31,528 nucleotides of DNA from Syntrophaceae bacterium UBA5619 (GCA_002424545.1 DIKL01000104.1:1-31528); one strand, 5' to 3'. Shown: positions 1 to 6,613, counted from the first letter of the stretch. The notes: a model not told the origin generated them from the letters alone. Made by a program: numbers and translations.

Positions 1-2
1 TC

Positions 3-722
3 AATTTATCACGACCGGAAACACCCCACTACGCAAATGCCCATGTGGCGCTTGGATTTGCCTATTCAAGGCTCGATGAACCTGAGAAGGCCAAGGATCA
101 TTTTGAGAGGGCCCTGGAGATCGAGCCGTCGAATCCGTATGCTCTCAGAAATCTGGGCGGCCTGTACGGCAAGGAGGAAGATTACGAAAAGGCAATCCAA
201 TGTCTTGAAAAGTCATTCTCGATCAATCCGGAAGACCAGTTGACGGCCTACGGCCTCGGCTACAGCTATTTCAAGACCGGCAAAACTGATGAGGCCGACA
301 AGTATTTCAAGAAAGCCATCATCCTGGATGAATCGACCAAAATTGCCGAATTGGCAAAAGACTTCAGAAGAGAGATCGCGGAGATCGTCCTGAAGGGGAA
401 AGGATTCAGGCTGGATGCCATGATCTACTGCCTTTCGGCTCTGCAATTCTTCAAGGACAAGCCATTGGAGAAAATCAGACAGGTTACCTTGGAAATCGGG
501 ATGAAAGGCATGCATGGGTTGGACATCAATAACCCGGACAAGAAATATGCTCTCGACTCCATGAGCGGCTCTTTTACCGGTCTGCAACTCGTAAGCTACA
601 TGTACGTGGGCTTTAAGACGATTGATCCGAAGCAGGACATTGGGTTGGATCTTTCGGAGGAATACACGAAGGCTCTGCAACTGTTCGGCAAGGAAAGTCA
701 TCATGGATATACGATTCATTGA
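3..722 (+). CDS. TPR-repeat protein, 5' end cut off by window edge
   Basis: The frame is open to the left edge, so the true start lies outside; an internal GTG at 45 is probably not the start. The visible N-terminal half holds about three tetratricopeptide repeats, each with the typical small/aromatic helix-pair pattern (A-x-x-x-L-G-x-A-Y, then Y-x-x-A-x-x-x-F-x-x-A-L-x-x-x-P). TPRs normally mediate protein-protein contacts. The C-terminal 120 residues are not TPR and carry a hydrophobic stretch around LQLVSYMYVGF; I do not recognise this domain. The stop overlaps the start of the next gene by 20 bp, so the two are translationally coupled and probably work together. The substrate or partner cannot be told from sequence; the metalloprotein next door is the obvious candidate. 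Confidence 0.8.
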   Translation, partial: NLSRPETPHYANAHVALGFAYSRLDEPEKAKDHFERALEIEPSNPYALRNLGGLYGKEEDYEKAIQCLEKSFSINPEDQLTAYGLGYSYFKTGKTDEADKYFKKAIILDESTKIAELAKDFRREIAEIVLKGKGFRLDAMIYCLSALQFFKDKPLEKIRQVTLEIGMKGMHGLDINNPDKKYALDSMSGSFTGLQLVSYMYVGFKTIDPKQDIGLDLSEEYTKALQLFGKESHHGYTIH

Positions 723-1509
723 CCCCGTTCCCGACGTTCTTGCAGAGGTTAAGAAAACAACGGGCAAGGAGATAGAGTTTGTTCAGAAAAATGATCTGAA
801 GACATTTGCAGCGCTCAGGATGGCAAGAAAAAATATGCCATCGCATCTTATTTTCTATAAAAAAGAGCACGATGAGATCATCAACCATATGATTGTTCAC
901 GAATGCGGACATCTCTTCAGGATTTCAAGATGTCCGGAGAATCAGAGACTGATACCCTACAGTGACAATCAGACCAAATACCAGGCCCTCAAGCAAATAA
1001 AAAACGAGACTGCGGCGCTATCCTCCGTTTTCTCAGAGGATCAAATCGCACACATCATCGATCTCTGGTATGATGGGCTCATAAGCCAAGTGACAAACCT
1101 GCCGCCCGACATCATGATCGAGAAGTGGATTTATGATCAATTTCCCGCTTTAAGACCCCTTCAATTGAAATCGCTGAAAAAGCAGCATTCCGAGGCGTTG
1201 GCTGGTCTTTCCGAGACGGTCCAAAGGACGGCCCCGCACACTATTTTGTTTGCATCCAACGTGATGAATTACGCCTTTCTCAGAATTCTCGGTTTGCATA
1301 TCGGCCGGAATTTTGTAAGGGAATACAGTGCCACCGGTTATCTGAGTAAAGGGAAGGAGCTGGCCTCTGTCACGGAAAAGGACTACGAGGACAGCCATGA
1401 GAGCGACAACCTGATGATCGAAAGATGGGCCGCTTTCGTTAATATATCAGGATGGTTCAAATGGCGGGGTTTCGAGGATGTTCCGCCAGGTTATAGCCGG
1501 ACGGGATAA
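703..1509 (+). CDS. HExxH-motif putative zinc metallopeptidase
   Basis: This encodes 268 residues from ATG 703, preceded by an AAGGAAAG ribosome site; a longer frame starting at 622 would lie almost wholly inside the TPR gene and is not preferred. Around residues 65-72 the sequence HMIVHECGHLF gives a zincin HExxH motif (HECGH), with two zinc-binding histidines and the catalytic glutamate. The third zinc ligand is not obvious; candidate acidic residues occur in NETAAL and in EKWIYDQFP. No signal peptide or clear membrane helix is seen, so a cytoplasmic role is likely. The gene overlaps the upstream TPR gene by 20 bp. It could be distantly ImmA/IrrE-like, but it lacks an attached helix-turn-helix. 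The substrate is unknown. Confidence 0.72.
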   Translation: MDIRFIDPVPDVLAEVKKTTGKEIEFVQKNDLKTFAALRMARKNMPSHLIFYKKEHDEIINHMIVHECGHLFRISRCPENQRLIPYSDNQTKYQALKQIKNETAALSSVFSEDQIAHIIDLWYDGLISQVTNLPPDIMIEKWIYDQFPALRPLQLKSLKKQHSEALAGLSETVQRTAPHTILFASNVMNYAFLRILGLHIGRNFVREYSATGYLSKGKELASVTEKDYEDSHESDNLMIERWAAFVNISGWFKWRGFEDVPPGYSRTG

Positions 1510-1571
1510 GCGGTAAAGAGGGGTCAGTAGTTCTTTTTCGCCTTGCGATATACTTTTTCAAATCGTTCATC

Positions 1572-1724
1572 TCAGGCGCTCTTCATCCGGCGCTGATGCG
1601 CTTCCATGTAGCGGCGGAGGGCGGCATTGATGCTGCTCTGATATCCCCGGCCCCTTGTTTTAAAGAAGTCCACCACGTCGGGATCGAGCCGAAGCGTGAT
1701 CTGTTTCTTCTTGCCGGGCCAGAG
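1572..1724 (-). pseudogene. BrnA-type antitoxin remnant (5' truncated)
   Basis: The minus strand encodes the conserved C-terminal half of a BrnA-family ribbon-helix-helix antitoxin: KKKQITLRLDPDVV, then FFKTRGRGYQSSINAALRRY, then MEAHQ, ending in TGA at 1574-1572. This is the part that binds DNA and autorepresses brnTB operons in the known family. The open frame reaches back to a TAA at 1785-1787, but it has no ATG, GTG or TTG codon before the conserved core. The usual roughly 40-residue N-terminus is absent, and no BrnT toxin is present beside it. I read it as a decayed fragment left by rearrangement. A sequencing error or an unusual start codon is the alternative. Confidence 0.6.
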
Positions 1725-1837
1725 GGTCGCTCCCGCAATTCTGCGGATTTGCCCCGCCTGATTGCAGATGAAGAAAGTGGCAATTTAACCGTCATTGATG
1801 ATAAACTGTTTTCAATGATTGAAAGGAGTTCCAGGTA

Positions 1838-2035
1838 ATGAATAAACAGACGCACAAAAACAGGGAAGCTGTACGCGATCTTCCTTTGAAGGTAAAAGCC
1901 GAAATGGCGTTGAAAGAGGCAGTTGCCGAGGCCCTGGCCGAGCATAAGCGACGGGGGAATCCCATTGCTGTCTGGCGGAATGGCAAGGTCGTCTGGATAC
2001 CGCCGGAAGAAATCGTCGTGCCGGAAGTAGAATAG
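1838..2035 (+). CDS. Small hypothetical protein, 65 aa
   Basis: An ATG at 1838 follows a GAAAGGAG ribosome site, about 8 bases upstream, so translation is credible. The protein is charged and mostly helical at the N-terminus (ALKEAVAEALAEHKRRG), then has a short PIAVWRNGKVVWIPPEE segment that looks like a beta-hairpin. It resembles small uncharacterised proteins often found beside toxin-antitoxin genes, but I cannot name a family with certainty. There is no signal peptide or membrane segment. It stands alone: its upstream neighbour is the BrnA remnant on the other strand, and downstream is a dispersed repeat followed by the MntA-HepT pair. Confidence 0.6.
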   Translation: MNKQTHKNREAVRDLPLKVKAEMALKEAVAEALAEHKRRGNPIAVWRNGKVVWIPPEEIVVPEVE

Positions 2036-2080
2036 CGCTAACGATCTCCTGATGTTCATCAAAGCGGTCGAGTTTCCGGC

Positions 2081-2135
2081 GACCGCTTTTTTTCCGCAAA
2101 AAATCCGCCTCTTTTTCGTGTTTTCCTGTGACGCT
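2081..2135 (+). repeat. Dispersed intergenic repeat, partial copy A
   Basis: This begins with GGCGACCGC, followed by the CCGCTTTTTTTCCG core (2083-2096), an A-run and a second T-rich stretch. It matches the left third of the longer copies at 3096 and 5302. It lies just downstream of the 65-aa ORF and upstream of the MntA-HepT promoter. The surrounding 2036-2261 gap holds no other gene that I can see. Confidence 0.6.
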
Positions 2136-2194
2136 GTTTTGATCGTCGCCTGACTTAATATTGCATGTTTCAGTGATCGGGTTATCACCGATGG

Positions 2195-2229
2195 GGTTTA
2201 TTGCATAACGCCGCGGTTTATTGTATCCT
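2195..2229 (+). promoter_or_regulatory. Promoter with two direct repeats upstream of MntA-HepT
   Basis: TTGCAT (2201-2206), a 17-bp spacer and TATCCT (2224-2229) make a sigma-70-like promoter. The 12-mer GGTTTATTGCAT (2195-2206) recurs with one change as GGTTTATTGTAT (2215-2226). The copies are exactly 20 bp apart, about two helical turns, and each covers one promoter element. That placement suits an autorepressor site, although which protein binds is unknown. Confidence 0.5.
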
Positions 2230-2261
2230 GATACCGTAACAGTAATTGCGGAGGGAGCTCC

Positions 2262-2579
2262 ATGGTCAAGAAGGTGGATACGAAAGACGCTATCATTCAG
2301 CGCATTCTGGGGGAACGAGAGCGACTCGCACTCTTTGGCGTCAGGAATGTTGGACTGTTTGGATCGTTTGTCCGGGGCGAGCAGACGTCCTTGAGCGATG
2401 TCGATATTCTCGTGGAATTCATGCCTGAAAAGCATACATTCGACAATTTCATGGATGTTGCATTCCTTCTTGAAGAACTCTTGGGACGCAAAGTCGAAGT
2501 GGTTACCCCCGAGGCCCTCAGTCCACATATCGGGCCTCATATTCTAAGGGAGGTGGAGCGTGTCCCTATCGCCGCGTGA
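2262..2579 (+). CDS. mntA: MntA-like minimal nucleotidyltransferase antitoxin
   Basis: This 105-residue protein starts at ATG 2262 behind GGAGGGAG. It shows the minimal nucleotidyltransferase signature: GLFGSFVRGE (G34-S35) followed by SDVDILVEF, with metal-binding D46 and D48, i.e. the GS-x10-DxD arrangement. In the known MntA-HepT (type VII) toxin-antitoxin systems, MntA transfers AMP to a tyrosine of the HEPN toxin and so disarms it. The downstream hepT gene overlaps it by 20 bp, as expected for a coupled pair. The length and fold suit an intact antitoxin. Expression is probably driven by the promoter at 2201-2229. An alternative ATG at 2246 is in another frame and gives no known protein. 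Confidence 0.88.
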   Translation: MVKKVDTKDAIIQRILGERERLALFGVRNVGLFGSFVRGEQTSLSDVDILVEFMPEKHTFDNFMDVAFLLEELLGRKVEVVTPEALSPHIGPHILREVERVPIAA

Positions 2580-2949
2580 GTTAATCCGCCATATTCTGGA
2601 CGAGATCGATTACATCCTTACTCAGATTCCGAATGCGGATTTCGACTCCTTTCTTAAGAATGCAACCCTGAAGAGAGCATTTGTTCGAAGCATCGAGATC
2701 ATCGGTGAAGCTTCGAAAAAACTGCCCGAAGATGTCAAATCGAAGCAGCCGGATATCGAGTGGCGAAAGGTCGCTGGAATGCGAGACAGACTTATACACG
2801 ACTACTTCGGTGTGGACTACACCATTGTCTGGGATGTTGCGACGAACAAACTGCCTGACCTCCGTGAGAAACTCCAATCCCTGCTGGAGACAATCGTGAA
2901 ACGTCGACAAGCCGGTGCACCTGACGCTAAAAGCCGAGGTTCCAAGTAA
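2560..2949 (+). CDS. hepT: HepT-like HEPN toxin ribonuclease (DUF86)
   Basis: This 129-residue all-helical protein starts at GTG 2560, six bases after a strong AAGGGAGGTGG site that lies inside the 3' end of mntA. It carries the HEPN catalytic motif with the extra tyrosine, R75-x4-H80-x-Y82 (RDRLIHDYF). In studied systems R and H cleave RNA, and the tyrosine is the residue AMPylated by MntA. All three are present, so the toxin looks functional. The C-terminal tail is lysine/arginine rich. The partner is the overlapping upstream gene. The likely role is defence or plasmid/island stabilisation. Downstream there is no gene until abiEi, only a dispersed repeat. Confidence 0.88.
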   Translation: MSLSPRELIRHILDEIDYILTQIPNADFDSFLKNATLKRAFVRSIEIIGEASKKLPEDVKSKQPDIEWRKVAGMRDRLIHDYFGVDYTIVWDVATNKLPDLREKLQSLLETIVKRRQAGAPDAKSRGSK

Positions 2950-3095
2950 TTATTGAGAGCCGACGAACTCGTAAAATACCTTCTTCAAAATTGACAAGGA
3001 CCATGTCTCTCTCAAGAACCATGATGTTGGGATGCCAGCCGCAGAAAAACGCGAAATAAACGAGACGACTCGTCGAATTGCACACAAATAACCCT

Positions 3096-3246
3096 GACCG
3101 CTTTTTGACCGCATAAAATCCGCTTTTTCGCATTTTCCCATCGCAATAGGCCGGAACGAACATAATCCGGCCGCATTTTGGCCGCACAGCGGCCATGTAT
3201 AGACCATAAACCCCCAATTCTCCCTTCCCGACGGCCGTAAAGAACG
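3096..3246 (+). repeat. Dispersed intergenic repeat, full copy B
   Basis: This 151-bp copy runs from GACCGCTTTTTGACCGC to CGACGGCCGTAAAGAACGC. It shares with copy C an identical 22-base block (3121-3142 versus 5326-5347), a 7-bp hairpin with a 3-base loop, TGGCCGC-ACA-GCGGCCA (3179-3195), and the terminal TCCCGACGGCCG block. It occupies most of the 2950-3386 gap between HepT and AbiEi, which otherwise holds the AbiE promoter and no gene. Confidence 0.75.
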
Positions 3247-3270
3247 CAATGGAGTTCGCGAAATTAATTG

Positions 3271-3357
3271 TTTACATTTTGTGCACTAACGGGTAAAATT
3301 ACTACCCGTAGCGAATCAAAACGTCAACTCAATCGGCCTTTGTCCTGTTGACGTTTT
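3271..3357 (+). promoter_or_regulatory. abiE promoter with two inverted-repeat operators
   Basis: TTTACA (3271-3276), 17 bp, TAAAAT (3294-3299) form a good sigma-70 promoter. A 7-bp inverted repeat ACGGGTA/TACCCGT (3289-3295/3303-3309) overlaps the -10 box, and a further TACCCGT lies just before the abiEi ATG. A second inverted repeat with perfect 12-bp arms, CAAAACGTCAAC/GTTGACGTTTTG (3317-3328/3347-3358), follows in the leader. Characterised AbiEi antitoxins repress their own operon by binding inverted repeats in the promoter; binding here is inferred. Confidence 0.65.
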
Positions 3358-3386
3358 GCTGCGGAACAGGGAGAAAATTTACCCGT

Positions 3387-4202
3387 ATGAACACCAAACA
3401 GCAACTGAAGGGCACAGATTTCTTTGCCGACCATCCGGTCTTTTCTCTGGATGGGGCCGTTACAGCCATGGCCGGGGATGGAGGGCGTCCGCGCGTCGTG
3501 GAGCGGCTCAAATACCATCTCAAGACAGGCCGGTTAAAACGCGTGGCCCGGGAGGTATACGCCGTCGTGCCGCCTACGGCTCCGGCTGAAAATTTTCGTC
3601 CGGATCCTTTCATGGTGGCCAAGGCGATGCACCCTGCCGGCGTCTTTTCCCACCACAGTGCCCTGGAGCTTCTCGGGGCGGCCTATTCCGTGTGGAACCA
3701 GTGCACCCTTTATGTCGCCGGGCGCCGCCGTCCCCTTCTTCTGGATGGTTTTGGCGTTCGCTTTCTGGCTTCCCCCCTCCCAATGCAGGCAGATTCCGGG
3801 AAGCAGTTTGGAACACGCAGGATAGAGCGCCAGGGAATGATGCTGGAGGCTACAGGACCGGAACGGACACTGGTTGAGGGATTCAACCGCCCTTCTTTTG
3901 CAGGCGGCCTGGAGGAACTGGTGCGATCCGCCGCCGGCTTTACGACCCTCGATTTGGATCTGCTAGAAGAGGTCTTACGTCGGTATGGTCTTGCAAGGCT
4001 CTGGGCAGCGACAGGCTGGTTCCTGGAGCGGTTTCAAAAAAGCTTCCATGTGCCCGATACGCTTCTGAGCGGCATGGAAGAGCGCCGTCCGCGTTCCCGG
4101 TTTTATGCGGAGCGCAGCCAGCGGGGCGGCGCCCTGGTACGGCGGTGGAACCTAATCCTCCCGCAGACGCTTTTGTCCCTGGGAGAGCCTGATGAGCGTT
4201 AG
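3387..4202 (+). CDS. abiEi: AbiEi antitoxin / autorepressor
   Basis: This 271-residue protein starts at ATG 3387 behind GGGAGA; an upstream in-frame TTG (3348) falls inside the operator hairpin and is less likely. The N-terminal third is a winged helix-turn-helix (residues about 15-60, including RVVERLKYHLKTGRLKRVAREVYAV). The rest resembles the AbiEi C-terminal domain, with the PFMVAKAMHPAGVFSHHSALELLGA segment typical of the family. In known AbiE systems this protein neutralises AbiEii without stable binding (type IV) and represses the operon. It overlaps abiEii by 11 bp. The module is a phage-abortive-infection and stabilisation system. The operators at 3289-3358 fit autoregulation. Confidence 0.85.
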   Translation: MNTKQQLKGTDFFADHPVFSLDGAVTAMAGDGGRPRVVERLKYHLKTGRLKRVAREVYAVVPPTAPAENFRPDPFMVAKAMHPAGVFSHHSALELLGAAYSVWNQCTLYVAGRRRPLLLDGFGVRFLASPLPMQADSGKQFGTRRIERQGMMLEATGPERTLVEGFNRPSFAGGLEELVRSAAGFTTLDLDLLEEVLRRYGLARLWAATGWFLERFQKSFHVPDTLLSGMEERRPRSRFYAERSQRGGALVRRWNLILPQTLLSLGEPDER

Positions 4203-5193
4203 CCTGGAATACCTGCAACGCTGCGCGGCACAGTCCGGCTACCGGGTCGAATCGCTGGAAAAGGTGGTTCGGCTCGGTGCCATGGCGGGGGATATGGCGC
4301 GGCATCCGTTTCTCGGCTCTGTCCTTGCTATGAAGGGGGGCACGGCCTTCAACCTCTGCTTCAGCCCTCCCAAGAGGCTATCCGTCGATCTCGATTACAA
4401 TTACATCGGTCACCTCGACCGGACGGCTATGCTGGAGGCGAGGCCTGCGGTGGAACAGGCCGTCACTGATCTCGCCCGTCGCCAGGGGTATCGGGTGCAG
4501 CAATCGGCCGATGCCTTTGCCGGACGCAAGTACTATCTGCTGTATCGGTCCGTTTTGGGTCCAGAGGAACGGATCGAGGTGGACTTGAACTTTCTCTTTC
4601 GTATGCCCATCGCAGGGACCGAATTGCGCGGCCTCTGGCAGCCCGGCGAACTGGATCGTCCCCGTGTCCGGGTGGTCAGCCTGGAAGAGATCCTGATCGG
4701 CAAGTTCCTTGCCCTCCTCGATCGCGGTGCAGGACGCGACGCCTGGGATATTGCCTACCCGCCCCAATCGACAGCCGATATACTTCAATCCTTACGATTC
4801 AGGCGATGGTTCATTGCCCTTTCCTCCATTCTGGAGCATCCGTTGACAACCTACACCCGTGAGCGCCTCGAAGCGACCTTGACCGACCAAGACATTACCG
4901 AACGGCTCAGCCCGATGCTTGCCGGCCCCGCACTCGTTCGGGATGAACTCATCGAGTGTGCCTGGGGCGCCATCGGCGGATTTCTGTCTTTGAAGCCCGA
5001 TGAGGAGGCATTTATCGCTGCCGTACAACAGGGAGAACTGAGACCGGAGATGCTCTTCCCGGACGATTCCGAGGAAGCAGGCCGCCTTGTGAAGCATCCG
5101 GCAATCCTCTGGAAGATCCAGAACGTGAAGAATTACCTGGCCCGACCGGCTGGACAGAAAAAACGGGGCGGGTCCGCCAAACGCCGTAAATGA
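4192..5193 (+). CDS. abiEii: AbiEii nucleotidyltransferase toxin
   Basis: This 333-residue protein starts at ATG 4192, inside the end of abiEi. It has the AbiEii/DUF1814 nucleotidyltransferase motifs in order: MKGGTAFNLCF (G49-G50-T51), SVDLDYN with D66 and D68, RIEVDLNFLF, and the KFLALLDRGAGRDAWDI block whose family form is R-D-x-x-D-I. Characterised relatives bind GTP, and MenT-type relatives add nucleotides to tRNA acceptor ends, which halts growth. All recognisable active-site residues are present. The C-terminus ends in a Lys/Arg-rich tail. Five bases after the stop the repeat-rich intergenic region begins. The pair appears complete and intact. Confidence 0.88.
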   Translation: MSVSLEYLQRCAAQSGYRVESLEKVVRLGAMAGDMARHPFLGSVLAMKGGTAFNLCFSPPKRLSVDLDYNYIGHLDRTAMLEARPAVEQAVTDLARRQGYRVQQSADAFAGRKYYLLYRSVLGPEERIEVDLNFLFRMPIAGTELRGLWQPGELDRPRVRVVSLEEILIGKFLALLDRGAGRDAWDIAYPPQSTADILQSLRFRRWFIALSSILEHPLTTYTRERLEATLTDQDITERLSPMLAGPALVRDELIECAWGAIGGFLSLKPDEEAFIAAVQQGELRPEMLFPDDSEEAGRLVKHPAILWKIQNVKNYLARPAGQKKRGGSAKRRK

Positions 5194-5197
5194 TCTT

Positions 5198-5293
5198 GGC
5201 CGCTTTTTGTCCGACTAAACGCATTTTTGACTGAAGTTTGACCGACACGCGGCCGATCGTCGGCCAAAAGTCGGACGGATCGGTCATCCGATC
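5198..5293 (+). repeat. Repeat core and compact hairpins after abiEii
   Basis: The 14-mer CCGCTTTTTGTCCG occurs here (5200-5213) and again at 5304-5317 and 5461-5474. Two compact hairpins follow: GGCCGA-TCG-TCGGCC (5251-5265) and GATCGG-TCAT-CCGATC (5278-5293). GTCCGAC (5209-5215) can also pair with GTCGGAC (5270-5276). There is no coding gene in 5194-5552. Confidence 0.6.
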
Positions 5294-5301
5294 TTCCCGG
5301 C

Positions 5302-5474
5302 GACCGCTTTTTGTCCGCAAAAAAACGCTTTTTCGCATTTTCCCATCCCAACAGACCAGCCCGGCCGCAAATCGGCCGCTTTTTGGCCGCACGGCGGCCA
5401 TAAAATGACACAATCGCCGATTCTTCCCCTCCCGACGGCCGCAAAAAAACCGCAAAAAAACCGCTTTTTGTCCG
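5302..5474 (+). repeat. Dispersed intergenic repeat, full copy C
   Basis: The stretch 5302-5450 aligns along its length with copy B at 3096-3246. It keeps the hairpin TGGCCGC-ACG-GCGGCCA (5384-5400), where only the loop base differs from copy B (ACA versus ACG), and the terminal CCCGACGGCCG block. A third core (5461-5474) follows an A-run. Copies B and C are direct repeats that flank the AbiE module. Confidence 0.75.
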
Positions 5475-5552
5475 AAACTTTTTTGTCTGTCTTGTTGTAT
5501 CCCGTTTCCGAAACGGCTTTCCCCCCCCAATCAGGTATCGAGGTCGAGCGCT

Positions 5553-5801
5553 ATGTACGAATGCCGCTGCCCTCATGATGGAAGAAAACTGGCGGAGATG
5601 GCCAGGCTTCCGCTTTCCGCGATGAAGGCGGAGGTTCGCTGTCCCTGCGGGAAGCCGCATAAGGCGGAAATCGTTCTGGATCAGGAGACAAACAAGATCC
5701 TTGCGCTGACTTCGTGCGACTGTGGGCGTGTGACCGTGAACGTTGTCGGGTACCTGGTGGCCATCCAGTGCCAGAAGTGCAAGGCCGTCGTGAGATTCTG
5801 A
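5553..5801 (+). CDS. Small Cys-rich zinc-ribbon-like protein, 82 aa
   Basis: The ATG at 5553 has a modest GAGG site upstream. The protein contains four cysteine clusters: CRCP near residue 4, CPC near residue 31, CDC near residue 54 and CQKC near residue 73. It is otherwise a compact beta-rich sequence. Such spacing suggests one or two zinc-binding ribbons. The N-terminal CPHDGRKLAE is reminiscent of the phage Mu Com family of small zinc-finger translational regulators, but the resemblance is short and I do not assign that function. It is the first gene of the phage-like block, and a hairpin with a T-rich tail follows its stop. Confidence 0.55.
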   Translation: MYECRCPHDGRKLAEMARLPLSAMKAEVRCPCGKPHKAEIVLDQETNKILALTSCDCGRVTVNVVGYLVAIQCQKCKAVVRF

Positions 5802-5841
5802 CGCTCCGACGTCATTGATGTAGCAGGCTCCGAGGCTCGCG

Positions 5842-5875
5842 AAGCCCATGCCGCTGTTGACGCATGGGCTTTTCT
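5842..5875 (+). terminator. Terminator-like hairpin overlapping next gene's start
   Basis: The perfect 10-bp arms AAGCCCATGC (5842-5851) and GCATGGGCTT (5862-5871) enclose a 10-base loop and are followed by a T-rich TTTTCTCTT run. It lies 41 bases after the Cys-rich ORF. The downstream ORF's only plausible ATG (5864) sits in the 3' arm, so the structure could act on translation as well as transcription. Confidence 0.55.
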
Positions 5876-6613
5876 CTTGCCGCCATCCGGAAAGACCTGG
5901 CCTCGGAAAGGTTCGGAAGGTTCTACCGGCGCCTGCGGACGGAATGCCCCGAGCTTCTTTCCTTTCCTGATCAAGATTCCCTCCTGCTCTTCTTCCACGA
6001 TGAGACCGCGGACCTGGACCGGAAAGACGCGATCCTCTTCGAACTATGGTCACGGTACCGGAGCGGTGGCCTATATCTCGATCTCGGCCCGTTCTTCATC
6101 GCCCTGTTCACACCGGCCCTCATCAGCATCTACACGCACGGGAAGAAAAAGTGCCCGGGAATCGATCAGGAGGTTCTCCTCCAGGAGATCTGCCTCCAAC
6201 TCATCCGCGTCATTCAGGAAACCGATATCGTCCCGTACAAGGTGGCCGGCAGGATCGTCGGCACGTTGAGAAACCGGGTCCGGGCACTGCTGAATAAGCA
6301 CCTCAGGGAAGAATGTTCGGGGCTTGCCCTCGATTTGGGGGACGGGTTCGAGGCCATCCGGTCGGACGCCGCGGGTCCCGACGAGAGGCTCATGGAAGGC
6401 GAACAGGAAACGCCCGACGTGATCGCCATCCTGGACCGCCTGGTCTGCACCGGGAAGATCACCGGGGAAGACAAAAAGATGATCATCGCCACGTTTGTCG
6501 AGGGCAAATCCCTCAATGTGATCACAACCTCGTCCACCGAGTATGAGCGCCTCAAGAAAAGGCGGCAGCGGTCCCTCCGGACCATCAAAAACTATCTTTC
6601 CAAGCAACTGTAA
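5864..6613 (+). CDS. Sigma-70-like / phage transcriptional regulator
   Basis: This 249-residue soluble helical protein is weakly like RNA polymerase sigma-70-family proteins. The middle has an R-x-V-G-T-L-R-N-R-V-R-A-L-L helix comparable to a region 2 core. The last 60 residues (DRLVCTGKITGEDKKMIIATF, then EYERLKKRRQRSLRTIKNYL) look like a region-4 helix-turn-helix with a basic recognition helix. The start is ATG 5864, because an in-frame TGA at 5858-5860 rules out anything earlier and no other start codon follows for a long way. No Shine-Dalgarno sequence is visible and the ATG is buried in a hairpin. Its place ahead of the replication genes suggests a role in timing element transcription. 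The family call is tentative. Confidence 0.55.
   Translation: MGFSLAAIRKDLASERFGRFYRRLRTECPELLSFPDQDSLLLFFHDETADLDRKDAILFELWSRYRSGGLYLDLGPFFIALFTPALISIYTHGKKKCPGIDQEVLLQEICLQLIRVIQETDIVPYKVAGRIVGTLRNRVRALLNKHLREECSGLALDLGDGFEAIRSDAAGPDERLMEGEQETPDVIAILDRLVCTGKITGEDKKMIIATFVEGKSLNVITTSSTEYERLKKRRQRSLRTIKNYLSKQL

Noticed and set aside
2081..5474. Integron attC sites
   Set aside because: The GTTRRRY/RYYYAAC ends were not recognised and no integron integrase is nearby; only the placement downstream of modules is similar.
2927..5530. Minus-strand ORFs through the dispersed repeats share peptide pieces such as MAAVRPK and DGKMRKS
   Set aside because: Copies B and C agree in one frame, but copy A matches them in a different frame, so the similarity is at DNA level. 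No ribosome sites support translation.
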